Below, one piece after another: positions 8,491 to 16,143 of a stretch of 64,000 nucleotides of DNA. A program made the translations under genes and the position numbers. The stretch's first letter is position 1. Each line of letters opens with the position of its first letter. The notes under the pieces are model-generated. The model worked only from the letters and a program-made list of their open reading frames with translations, was not told the DNA's origin and ran no database searches. The stretch comes from JAAYAE01 sp963678395. GTDB lineage: Bacteria; Bacillota; Negativicutes; Acidaminococcales; Acidaminococcaceae. The stretch lies in contig OY782827.1 of NCBI GenBank assembly GCA_963678395.1, positions 1,488,001-1,552,000 of the forward strand. The letters are read 5' to 3'.

Positions 8491-10164
8491 TTACCAATTT
8501 CTAAATTTAGCTGGTGGATTGTACAAACCGCCTGACCATTCAACTAGGTCATGTACATTTTTTGCTGCTAACATAGAACGGTTTGCTTTATTGATATCAA
8601 TACCAAGATCGGTTGCCGTTTTTATAACACCGGTTTCCCGCAAATGCTTGGTCATTTTAGGATCTGCTTTCATGCCAACTTCAGTGAAACCTGCAACACC
8701 TCTTATTGCAGCAGTTCTCTCTTCCATTGAACGGCACTTATGTAGATAAGCAATTCCTTCTTCTGTAATAATATGCGTCAAATCATCACCGTAAATCATT
8801 ACCGGTTCAATAGGAAGTTTGGCGTTTTTTGCTAAAGCAAAGGCATCAAGTTCTTCTACAAAACCAGGTGCTAATTTTTCACGGAAAGTTTCTGCCAATT
8901 GTACTACCAAACGTTTACCACGACGAACATTTCCATACATTTCTTCTTTCATGCCATATTCATCGCCAACCTTCAACCATGCTTCACTTGAATGACGACG
9001 ACCTTTAGCATCACAGCCCATATTAGGCGCTCCGCCAAAGCCTGCTACGCGACTAGCAGTTGCTGTCGAGCTGTTACCATACAGATCAATTTGTAAAGTA
9101 CCGCCGATAAACATATCAATTGCATAATGACCTGCTGTTTGTGAGAAAGCTCTATTAGAACGCATAGAACCATCAGGTCCAACAAAGAATATATCCCTAC
9201 GAGCTGCAACATATTTCTCCATACCAAGCTCTCCGCCAAAGCTATGATTTGATTCAACCCAACCTGATTCAATAGCCGGAATCAAAGTCGGATGGGGATT
9301 CAAAATAAAATTAGTAAAAATTTTACCCTTTAAGCCTAATTCTTCGCCATAGGTAGGAAGCAATAATTCAATAGCAGCAGTATCAAAACCAATACCATGA
9401 TTTAAGCTTTTTACACCATATTCAGCATAAATACCTTTAATAGCCATCATGCCTTTAAGCACCTGAGCATCAGTAATTAAAGCCGGGTCACGAGTAAATA
9501 ATGGTTCAATATAGAAAGGTTTTGGTGACTGAATAACAAAATCTACCCAATCCCCCGGAATGTCAACCCTAGGTAATTCATCAACAATTTCATTAACTTG
9601 GGCAATAACTATACCTTGATGAAACTTGGTAGCTTCTACAATAACAAGCGTATCCTCTGTACTAAACCCGGTGTACAAATTACCATGCCTATCAGCCTTA
9701 GTTGCAACAACAAGTGCTACTCTAGGAGTCAGATCTACAAAATAACGACCATATAATTCAAGATAGGTGTGAATAGCCCCCAATTCCAATTTTCCTTCTT
9801 GCAAGAACTCAGCAATTCGTTTCGCTTGTGGTCCGGAAAAGGACATATCTATTTTTTTTGCAATACCCTTTTCAAATACATCTAAATGCTCCGGTAAAGT
9901 CAAAACCGACTGGACCATATGCAAATCATGTATTTTTTTAACATCTACTTGGCACAAACATTTAGCTAAGAAATCCGCTTGTTTTTGATTATTACCCTCG
10001 ATATTCACCTTATCTCCCGGTTTAATAACTGCCTCCAACAAAGCGACTGCGTCTTTTGCATCGACGATTTTCCCTTCTTTAGCATAGGGAGCAGCGTCTT
10101 TTAATCTTGCGTCAGCATCTTTTTTCAAAGTATTCCATTCGCGTTTTACACCTTTAAACTCCAT
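8491..10164 (-). CDS. madA: Acetyl-ACP:malonate ACP transferase MadA (alpha subunit)
   Basis: 557 residues, as usual for MdcA/MadA. It swaps the acetyl group of acetyl-S-ACP for malonate, giving malonyl-S-ACP and acetate. Recognisable parts are the N-terminal VKREWNTLKKDADARLKDAA, GDKVNIEGNNQKQADFLAKC, the GFSTEDTLVIVEA region and GFGGAPNMGCDAKGRRHSS near residue 370. It has no membrane segments. It is preceded by a leader containing a terminator-like hairpin, directly after the hutP-like gene, and followed 18 bases on by madE. The ribosome site is AAAGGAGAGA. Confidence 0.95.
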   Translation of the reverse strand: MEFKGVKREWNTLKKDADARLKDAAPYAKEGKIVDAKDAVALLEAVIKPGDKVNIEGNNQKQADFLAKCLCQVDVKKIHDLHMVQSVLTLPEHLDVFEKGIAKKIDMSFSGPQAKRIAEFLQEGKLELGAIHTYLELYGRYFVDLTPRVALVVATKADRHGNLYTGFSTEDTLVIVEATKFHQGIVIAQVNEIVDELPRVDIPGDWVDFVIQSPKPFYIEPLFTRDPALITDAQVLKGMMAIKGIYAEYGVKSLNHGIGFDTAAIELLLPTYGEELGLKGKIFTNFILNPHPTLIPAIESGWVESNHSFGGELGMEKYVAARRDIFFVGPDGSMRSNRAFSQTAGHYAIDMFIGGTLQIDLYGNSSTATASRVAGFGGAPNMGCDAKGRRHSSEAWLKVGDEYGMKEEMYGNVRRGKRLVVQLAETFREKLAPGFVEELDAFALAKNAKLPIEPVMIYGDDLTHIITEEGIAYLHKCRSMEERTAAIRGVAGFTEVGMKADPKMTKHLRETGVIKTATDLGIDINKANRSMLAAKNVHDLVEWSGGLYNPPAKFRNW

Positions 10165-10222
10165 TACTGTCTCTCCTTTCTTTTCTTACAGAATTTTAAA
10201 CTTCATATAATAAAGATCCGGC

Positions 10223-10303
10223 GAAAAAATAAAGAGAGGTATAGGAAATAAACCCTAATAACTCTCTCTCATAATCACCACTATGTGATTGTCAAACCGC
10301 ATC
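10223..10303 (-). promoter_or_regulatory. madA leader with terminator-like hairpin and NAG-N4-NAG element
   Basis: The 139 bases between the hutP-like gene and madA hold, in transcript order, an AATCAC/GTGATT inverted repeat, a purine-rich arm (AGAGAG, upstream of UAGG), a matching arm (CCUA then CUCUCU, 10231-10243) and a U-rich run at 10223-10232. The stem has six outer pairs, an internal loop and four inner pairs, so it can act as an intrinsic terminator. The upstream arm contains GAGUUAUUAG (10255-10264), two NAG triplets four bases apart, as reported for HutP RNA sites. A HutP-like protein bound here would block the hairpin and let transcription enter madA. The structure is seen; the control mechanism is inferred. 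Confidence 0.7.
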
Positions 10304-10753
10304 TTATATATGCATAATTCCCAGCCCCGCACGTTCATGATTAGTCATATAGTGTAAGGCAGAAGTACCAAACATAGCTACTGCAATCCAATGTTCATCT
10401 CTGACCACTGCTATCTTTAAAGCTAGGCTGGCACTGGAAGAAGTATTAACCATAATTCCTCTTTTTGCTTCTTCTGTGGCATGAATAATTGCATGCACTT
10501 CATTGGGCAGCTTGTCAATAATATTTGCATTTAATCCTGCACCTATTACAGCTCTATTAACTTTTTCCTGAAAACTACTCATACTAGTCTGCCCACCAAC
10601 TTCGGTAACAACAAATTTGTGTCCCGTTTCTGCGATAGCTTCCTTTACTATTTCCTCATCATGGATAGATCTTGTTAGAGCCAATAACATAGCAGCAACA
10701 CCTGGGGTTCTTACGCTTTCTTGGAGCAATCCAGCTAACCTGCTTACCAACAT
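10304..10753 (-). CDS. HutP-family RNA-binding antiterminator (copy 1, within the mad operon)
   Basis: About 149 residues, close to the size of Bacillus HutP, a hexameric Mg2+- and histidine-dependent RNA-binding antiterminator. It keeps the family core: VHAIIHATEEAKRG, matching the two metal-ligand histidines and the glutamate of HutP, and the C-terminal NHERAGLGIMHI, matching the third ligand histidine and the GINHI end. The start at 10753 (ATG, purine-rich site AGAGGGTGGGG) agrees with the second copy; a GTG at 10777 gives a longer N-terminus resembling that of HutP but lacks a ribosome site. It lies between birA and madA, just upstream of a terminator-like leader. No histidine-utilisation genes are in the window, so the ligand may differ. 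Confidence 0.85.
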   Translation of the reverse strand: MLVSRLAGLLQESVRTPGVAAMLLALTRSIHDEEIVKEAIAETGHKFVVTEVGGQTSMSSFQEKVNRAVIGAGLNANIIDKLPNEVHAIIHATEEAKRGIMVNTSSSASLALKIAVVRDEHWIAVAMFGTSALHYMTNHERAGLGIMHI

Positions 10754-10788
10754 CCCCACCCTCTTTCTCTCTCTCACTCTGGGAAAAA

Positions 10789-11565
10789 CTAATATCTTAT
10801 ACTAATTTCTCCAAAATCAAAACTTTGGAAAATTCCTGCCTCGTTACGTACCAGCAAACATCCATAATCATCTATATCTTCAGCCACCCCTGAAAATATC
10901 TCTCTGTCATTATCTTTTACTTTAACAAAACGTCCTATAGTCCCATTGCTGGCTAACCACTGTGCTCTAATTTTTTTAAATCCTTCGGTTACCCAGATTT
11001 CATACCATCTTTCTAAAGAAACTCGAAATGCCGCTAACAAGGTACTACCAGTAAATTTCTTGTCACTTTCTAAATAAACTGAAGTCGCAATATCTTCTAA
11101 CGTTTCAGCAAAATCCTTTTGCTCCATATTCACGTTCAGGCCAATACCAACAATTATATAATCAATGGGTTCTTCATTAAAATGCCTTTCCGATAAAATA
11201 CCACATATTTTTTTCCTACCAACAAGGATATCATTAGGCCATTTAATCGCAGCTTTTATTCCAGTAGTCTTCTCTAATACTTCTACTAGCACAACAGCAG
11301 ACAAAAGTGTTACTTGAGCTCCATACTCTGGATCAATCTTCGGACGAAGTATAATCGTAAACCACAGGCCACTGCCTGAAGGCGATTCCCACTTTCGTCC
11401 TAAGCGGCCTTTGCCAGCACTCTGCCGGTCCGCTTGCACAATTGTTCCCTCGCTAGCACCTTTCTCCGCTAATTCTTGTGCTTTCAAATTAGTCGAGTCC
11501 AGTACTTCGTAGTATATGAGTGGTTTTCCTATAATAGTATGATTTTTAGAATAATCCAAACTCAT
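10789..11565 (-). CDS. birA: Biotin--[carboxyl-carrier protein] ligase without DNA-binding domain
   Basis: 258 residues of class I biotin protein ligase. The biotinyl-AMP loop GKGRLGRKW (51-59) and the KWPNDILVGRKK segment (108-119) are intact, and the short C-terminal domain is present. There is no N-terminal helix-turn-helix, so it should not repress biotin genes. Placed between madB and the first hutP-like gene, it is presumably dedicated to biotinylating MadF, though it could serve other carriers. The ribosome site AAGGGTAA lies just before the ATG. Confidence 0.92.
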   Translation of the reverse strand: MSLDYSKNHTIIGKPLIYYEVLDSTNLKAQELAEKGASEGTIVQADRQSAGKGRLGRKWESPSGSGLWFTIILRPKIDPEYGAQVTLLSAVVLVEVLEKTTGIKAAIKWPNDILVGRKKICGILSERHFNEEPIDYIIVGIGLNVNMEQKDFAETLEDIATSVYLESDKKFTGSTLLAAFRVSLERWYEIWVTEGFKKIRAQWLASNGTIGRFVKVKDNDREIFSGVAEDIDDYGCLLVRNEAGIFQSFDFGEISIRY

Positions 11566-11591
11566 AAAATTACCCTTCTATCAACAAACTT

Positions 11592-12806
11592 TTATTTAAC
11601 AAATTGAATTGTGGCTACAAAAATACCACAAGCTACCGCAGAAACTATAACTCCAGCAATATTAGCACCCATTGCGATGGGCAATACCACGGCGAAAGGA
11701 TTTTCCTCTTCAACAGCATGTTGTGCTATTTTGGCAGTAGAAGGAACGCAAGATACACCGGCAATACCAACACAAGGATTGAAGTTCTTTCCGCCTTTAG
11801 CCCAGTAAACAACCCAGCCACCAATAACACCAACTGCACCGGAAATAGCTAAAGCTAAAATACCAAGAACAACAATTATAGCAACTTTGGGATTCAATAA
11901 AGTTGATGCTTCACACAAACAACCTAAAAGTAAACCAAGCATTAAAGTTGCAATATAAAGAATTGTATTTTCTAATAAATCTTGGTAAGGTACGATTTCA
12001 GATTCCTTAATCGCCATACCCAAAAAGAAGGACATTAACAAAGGCGCTGCCATTGGCAATAACAAACAAAGCAATCCGCAGGCAACAATAATAAAGATAA
12101 ACTTAGATTTCTTAGTTACTTCCGGGAAATCCATTTCAATATCCATTGCGCGATATTTCTTAGGAACCATCATTTTTACTATCCAAGGATAGCCGGCATA
12201 TGTCAAACTCAAGTATAAATAAGCAATAACTGATATAGGTACGAATAATTTAGGTGCCAACATCAAAGAAGTAAATAGCACCATAGGTCCGTCGGCACCA
12301 CCAATAGATGCAACTGCCGCTGCTTCGTGAGGAGCTAGACCAAGAACAACTCCCAAGATTAATGTAGCAAATGTGCCAGCTTCGGCAAAAATAGCCATTA
12401 TAATACTGGTCCAAGGATTAGCCAAAATAAAACCAATTTCACACATGGCACCAACCCCCATAAAAACCAGGCAAGCAACTAAGCTATTACTAAACGTAAA
12501 ATTATAAATAGGCTGCAAGAAGTTAACTTGCATAATATTAACTAGTGCATTAGGGTCTGAAATCAACGGGTTTAAAAACAAAGTGCCTGTCTGCCCATTA
12601 GCTAAAAACAAAACCCCAGTATTAATACAAATCATGCCAATACCCATAGGAACCATAATTAAAGGTTCTAAAACACGTTTATACCCATAATAGGCAAGAA
12701 TAAATCCTAAAATTATTAAAACAATACGTGCGCCGGCAATAACCGGATCTTGCAGAAATAAGCTGGAAATACCAGGAAATAATTGCATTACTAAATTCAT
12801 ATCCAT
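11592..12806 (-). CDS. madB: Carboxybiotin decarboxylase, Na+-pumping membrane subunit MadB
   Basis: 404 residues, many transmembrane helices. It is homologous to the beta subunits of oxaloacetate, methylmalonyl-CoA and glutaconyl-CoA decarboxylases, which decarboxylate carboxybiotin and export Na+. The conserved GGADGP motif with the essential Asp is at 169-174 (Asp172). The second conserved region appears as GIAGVSCVPSTAKIAQ. It is the first large gene after the operon promoter. The presence of MadB together with MadF places this operon in the energy-conserving membrane type rather than the soluble biotin-independent Mdc type. Confidence 0.95.
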   Translation of the reverse strand: MDMNLVMQLFPGISSLFLQDPVIAGARIVLIILGFILAYYGYKRVLEPLIMVPMGIGMICINTGVLFLANGQTGTLFLNPLISDPNALVNIMQVNFLQPIYNFTFSNSLVACLVFMGVGAMCEIGFILANPWTSIIMAIFAEAGTFATLILGVVLGLAPHEAAAVASIGGADGPMVLFTSLMLAPKLFVPISVIAYLYLSLTYAGYPWIVKMMVPKKYRAMDIEMDFPEVTKKSKFIFIIVACGLLCLLLPMAAPLLMSFFLGMAIKESEIVPYQDLLENTILYIATLMLGLLLGCLCEASTLLNPKVAIIVVLGILALAISGAVGVIGGWVVYWAKGGKNFNPCVGIAGVSCVPSTAKIAQHAVEEENPFAVVLPIAMGANIAGVIVSAVACGIFVATIQFVK

Positions 12807-12808
12807 AA

Positions 12809-12937
12809 TTACTCAATCCCACCTTTACTAGAGTTACCATTCATTAACTTATTAAGCAAAACAATAACCCCTATAACAATTAATGAAACAACTGCTGTCG
12901 CAAAATAGGTTAGACCCGCATAAACATATACATTCAC
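12809..12937 (-). CDS. Small OadG-like single-span membrane peptide
   Basis: A 42-residue frame starting at GTG (12937), with GGGAG nine bases upstream and ending three bases before madB. It reads (M)NVYVYAGLTYFATAVVSLI followed by VIGVIVLLNKLMNG and a short polar tail. One transmembrane helix after a short N-terminus is the architecture of decarboxylase gamma (OadG) subunits, which anchor the complex in oxaloacetate and methylmalonyl-CoA decarboxylases. The long charged C-terminal domain of OadG is absent. Position directly upstream of and coupled to madB supports a role as an accessory or assembly subunit. It is an easily missed gene because of its size and GTG start. Confidence 0.7.
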   Translation of the reverse strand: MNVYVYAGLTYFATAVVSLIVIGVIVLLNKLMNGNSSKGGIE

Positions 12938-13033
12938 TTTTTATTGCTCCCTTCCAATTCTTTGTTGTGCTTTCTCACTGTAATATTGCAAAACAATTTT
13001 TCTTAGCATCCGGACTGCCAAGTCAAAAACGGC

Positions 13034-13071
13034 AAAAAAATAGAGAAATAGACTAAACTCTATCTCTCTAT
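13034..13071 (-). promoter_or_regulatory. madB leader: intrinsic terminator with NAG-N4-NAG element
   Basis: On the minus-strand transcript a 13-bp stem (AUAGAGAGAUAGA paired with UCUAUUUCUCUAU, one G-U wobble, 6-base loop) is followed by seven U residues. It lies roughly 110-140 bases downstream of the predicted start of transcription and about 100 bases before the first reading frame, so it should stop transcription unless relieved. The top of the 5' arm and the loop contain UAGAGUUUAG (13053-13062), two NAG triplets four bases apart; another such pair, UAGAGCGAAG, lies upstream at 13124-13133. Both leaders in this operon share UGGUGAU just before the hairpin and GCCG after the U run. Confidence 0.8.
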
Positions 13072-13185
13072 CACCAATTTGTAATTTTAACTAAGTAGAA
13101 AACACGAACATAACCACAATAGTCTTCGCTCTATATAAGAACTCGCAATGCCTTTTTCTCATATAACTAAATTTCTCTCACCGCA

Positions 13186-13213
13186 ATTATAACATAGCCG
13201 TTATTTTTGTCAA
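13186..13213 (-). promoter_or_regulatory. Consensus sigma-A promoter of the mad operon
   Basis: Perfect TTGACA (-35, 13208-13213) and TATAAT (-10, 13186-13191) boxes with a 16-base spacer, pointing toward madB. Start of transcription is expected near 13179. It lies just downstream of the second hutP-like gene and upstream of the leader terminator. With so strong a promoter, control most likely happens after initiation. Confidence 0.85.
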
Positions 13214-13248
13214 CCATTTTTTGTTTAAAATTTTACAAAAAGATTTTT

Positions 13249-13680
13249 TTAAATATGCATAACTCCAAGTCCAGCACGCTCATGATTCGTTAAATGATGC
13301 ACGGCAGACTCTCCAAACATCGCTACTGCTACCCAGCGTTCTTTTCTAACTATAGCAATTTTAATCGCTATATTAGCACTAGTAGAAACATTAACTAATA
13401 TTCCCTGCTTGGCCTCCATGGTAGCGTGCAATATTGCGTGGATTTGATATGCTTCTTTTTCCACAATATTATTATTTAGTGCTGCTCCGATAACTGCTTT
13501 TGTAGTTTTCTCTTGAAATGTTTCTTGTGAAGTATTCCCACCCACTTCAGTTACGGCACAAAGATACTCATTTTCTAGCAAAAACTGTTTAACTTTATTC
13601 TCATCTGAAATCGAATTAGTCAAGGACAACGCCATTGCAGCCGATCCCACATCTCTAATACTATTTAGCAACATATCCAT
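13249..13680 (-). CDS. HutP-family RNA-binding antiterminator (copy 2, upstream of mad promoter)
   Basis: 143 residues, paralogue of the copy inside the operon; they share TEVGGxTS, QEK, IHAxxHATxEAKxGI and the NHERAGLGxMHI C-terminus. The HutP metal-ligand histidines (HAILHATMEA and the NHE histidine) are kept. The start has a GAGGAG site eight bases upstream. It is placed 36 bases after a thioesterase gene and just ahead of the mad promoter, so it can be made independently of the operon it would control. RNA-binding antitermination activity is inferred from family membership and from the terminator-containing leader downstream. Ligand unknown. Confidence 0.85.
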   Translation of the reverse strand: MDMLLNSIRDVGSAAMALSLTNSISDENKVKQFLLENEYLCAVTEVGGNTSQETFQEKTTKAVIGAALNNNIVEKEAYQIHAILHATMEAKQGILVNVSTSANIAIKIAIVRKERWVAVAMFGESAVHHLTNHERAGLGVMHI

Positions 13681-13716
13681 GGTTTTATCTCCTCACTATT
13701 TCTAACACAAAATAAA

Positions 13717-14157
13717 TTACCAGCTCTCAGGTATTTCATCAAACTTGCCAACCACAAACATAGTTCCCGTTCCTGTTGCCACAATTTCTTTTTTACTATT
13801 ACGCACAACAACATCCATAACCATTGTAGTCATGCCTTTGTGCACAATCTTTGCTTTGGCTAATGCTGTGTCATAGAAATAAATACTGTTTATGTAATTT
13901 ATGTTCAGGTTTAACGTGACAACGCGTTTTCCTAAACTAGCTGCTACAACGCCAAGTGCTGTATCTACAAGTGTCCCAATTATACCACCATGAGCTGCGC
14001 CATAAATATTTGTGTGTTTATCATCTTCAACTTCAAAACTTAAGCTTGCCTCCCCACATTTTATACTCTCGATTTTAATATCACAATATTTTACAAATCC
14101 ATTTTTGCCATAGGTATCACAAATTAATTTACTTATTTCTTCCGGTTTAGATAGCAC
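13717..14157 (-). CDS. PaaI-like hotdog-fold acyl-CoA thioesterase
   Basis: 146 residues of the PaaI/YbgC-related hotdog superfamily. The signature HGGIIGTLVDTALGVVA has the catalytic region with the Asp on the central helix, followed by VTLNLNINYINSI and a C-terminal GTGTMFVVG strand. It would hydrolyse acyl-CoA thioesters in the cytoplasm; substrate unknown. The start is GTG at 14157 with a GAGGTT site. It precedes the second hutP-like gene by 36 bases and may be co-transcribed with it, so hydrolysis of acyl or malonyl thioesters linked to malonate metabolism is possible but unproven. Confidence 0.8.
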   Translation of the reverse strand: MLSKPEEISKLICDTYGKNGFVKYCDIKIESIKCGEASLSFEVEDDKHTNIYGAAHGGIIGTLVDTALGVVAASLGKRVVTLNLNINYINSIYFYDTALAKAKIVHKGMTTMVMDVVVRNSKKEIVATGTGTMFVVGKFDEIPESW

Positions 14158-14255
14158 CTTTATTCAACCTCGCTTGTTCTTTGTATTTTCTTGGAAAAAT
14201 TGAAAATGAACACGGCGCTATTCTAACACACTATTTTTTCTTTCTCAACAACAAT

Positions 14256-15770
14256 TTATTTCTTTTTCTGCAAATTTACAAGTAATCTACGCCAGCTTTT
14301 TCGTACTTTTCGCCATACTTTCGGCATTTCACTAAGCCTGTATCCCAATAGCAAACCAGCATCACGGTAAAGTACTCTACTATTTGTCCCTTGCAAAAAG
14401 GCCAAAATATCTTTATGTCCATAAACATCAAAGTTCAATACCTTTAAGTTACGATACAATGCTTTTAGATGGCCATATGTTTCTTTATCCAAACGGCCGA
14501 TTTTAGTGCTGCTACGCACCATCACCATTACCTCAATAATACGTCTCATTTTACGTGCTGTATCTTCCTGCAGTTTCTCGTTAGTAATTTGTATTTCTAA
14601 TAATTGTGCCTGCCAATCTTTGAGCCTATTTAAGGCAAATTGGTCCATTTGTAAAAAAGCAGCTCCCTGCCATGTAGTATTTTCCAGCTGTGCCATAATT
14701 TCAAAAAGCCCGGCAGTATAAATCCCGCTATTTACTTGCTTGAAAATGTTTTTTGTAATTGCTTCTCTACGTTCCTCTAAGCGTTTCAACAAAACATTAT
14801 TGCGTAGCATTGTTCCTGCTTTTTTATAAATATTTTTCCACTGTCTGGTAAAACGCTTTATTATATATAGTTCCTGCAAAGGATCATTAATTTCAGTAAT
14901 TATAGCACTATAGCTTTTATAATCTTTATCTTCTAGTAACGGTGATACAATGTCAATAATTGCACGCAACCGTTTTACATCTGCCAAAAGCAATTTATCT
15001 GCATCGATTAAATTATCCTTACTGCGCAATGAATTTTGTTTTTCTAAAATATTGCTAATACAATGATCAATAAGCTTTTTAAACTCTTTCTCTGCATTAC
15101 CTGTAATATCCGGTTTTAAATTATATTCTAGTTGCTTTATCTCTTCTTGTTTCCCAGCTAAAAGCTCTAGCCCTCGTTGAAACTTGCTTTTTGGCTCAAT
15201 AAAAAGAGGTATTTTTTCTGCCACTTTTGCCACAAAGGTAAATAAATCTGCCTTATTACCGCCCTTAATTTCTAACTCTACTTCATCTATTTTAGCTTTG
15301 CGGTTTTCTACTAATATCTCCCCATTATCTACAGCCATTTCTACCAAAGTATCCGTGGTTATTTGCAATAAGGAAACTTCGCGGGTAACACTAACCGTAA
15401 ACATAAGCTGCAACTCTTCATCTGCCAAAAGAGTTTGCAATTTTTTATCAAAAGTATTTTCAAAGCCTGAAAATATTGGTTCATTTTTCTTGACAGCAAC
15501 AGTATATTCTCCCCTTGCAGAAAATCCCCCGCCGGCTTCACCTTGTGTCTTAACTGTAGCTTCCCACTCGTTGCCCGTCTTACGAATACGATAAGACATT
15601 CCGGCATTGGAGATTTTGTAATCGCTAGTATCGTAATAGTAGTTTTCTATTTCCAATATTTTCTCACTACCAGAAATAATGTTCTTTTTAAGAAGTGGCT
15701 GTCCAAAAAATTTAGGCAAGTCTTTTTTAGCGATTATCAATTTGATTTCCATTTCCACATTGCTAGACAT
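14256..15770 (-). CDS. CYTH-CHAD domain protein
   Basis: About 504 residues. The N-terminal CYTH domain (about 1-205) starts VEMEIKLI, giving the ExExK motif at Glu6, Glu8 and Lys10 that binds triphosphate and metal. The C-terminal CHAD domain (about 225-500) is helical and basic, with conserved histidine/arginine-rich helices such as EKEFKKLIDHCISNIL and VKRLRAIIDIV. Such fusions bind or hydrolyse inorganic polyphosphate or triphosphate. The start at 15770 is chosen because residues upstream are low-complexity and a G10 run lies five bases before this ATG. The next gene upstream on this strand ends at 15836. Confidence 0.85.
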   Translation of the reverse strand: MSSNVEMEIKLIIAKKDLPKFFGQPLLKKNIISGSEKILEIENYYYDTSDYKISNAGMSYRIRKTGNEWEATVKTQGEAGGGFSARGEYTVAVKKNEPIFSGFENTFDKKLQTLLADEELQLMFTVSVTREVSLLQITTDTLVEMAVDNGEILVENRKAKIDEVELEIKGGNKADLFTFVAKVAEKIPLFIEPKSKFQRGLELLAGKQEEIKQLEYNLKPDITGNAEKEFKKLIDHCISNILEKQNSLRSKDNLIDADKLLLADVKRLRAIIDIVSPLLEDKDYKSYSAIITEINDPLQELYIIKRFTRQWKNIYKKAGTMLRNNVLLKRLEERREAITKNIFKQVNSGIYTAGLFEIMAQLENTTWQGAAFLQMDQFALNRLKDWQAQLLEIQITNEKLQEDTARKMRRIIEVMVMVRSSTKIGRLDKETYGHLKALYRNLKVLNFDVYGHKDILAFLQGTNSRVLYRDAGLLLGYRLSEMPKVWRKVRKSWRRLLVNLQKKK

Positions 15771-15775
15771 TTGCA

Positions 15776-15785
15776 CCCCCCCCCC
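15776..15785 (-). repeat. G10 homopolymer at the ribosome site of CYTH-CHAD
   Basis: Ten consecutive G residues on the coding strand, ending five bases before the CYTH-CHAD start codon. Length changes by slippage would alter Shine-Dalgarno strength and spacing, so translation could be phase-variable. Confidence 0.8.
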
Positions 15786-15835
15786 ATATTTTTTTACCAT
15801 TTTTATCTTAATTTTAAATACATGAAATTTCACCC

Positions 15836-16096
15836 TTATAAATGTTCAATACTGCCGCGAATTTCCGTGAAAATGATTGCAGCATCTTCCAATGTATATA
15901 CTTTAGGTTCCAATTTTCGTAAATCTTCTAGTCGCCAGCCCTTGTTTTGCTCCTCTAATTTTTTTAATGCTTCATCTAGATTATTAGCCGCAACAATAGC
16001 AATGGCATCCAAATAAAACTCATTTAAAATACAGGGTTCACCTATCATACTATGACTATGATAGGTTTTATTATGCCGCCAAACGTATATTTTCAA
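15836..16096 (-). CDS. Small hypothetical protein
   Basis: 86 residues from a TTG start (16096) that has a near-perfect AAGGAGG site eight bases upstream; an in-frame ATG further up has none, so the TTG is preferred. The sequence runs KIYVWRHNKTYHSHSMIGE, then AIVAANNLDEALKKLEEQNKG, and ends IIFTEIRGSIEHL. It is soluble with mixed alpha/beta character and no signal peptide. I do not recognise a named family. The 5' neighbour is a TVP38 membrane protein and the 3' neighbour CYTH-CHAD, both on the same strand. Confidence 0.75.
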   Translation of the reverse strand: MKIYVWRHNKTYHSHSMIGEPCILNEFYLDAIAIVAANNLDEALKKLEEQNKGWRLEDLRKLEPKVYTLEDAAIIFTEIRGSIEHL

Positions 16097-16143
16097 TCTG
16101 AATTCCTCCTTGAAAGACATACTGCTTAGGGCTTGTATTTTAA

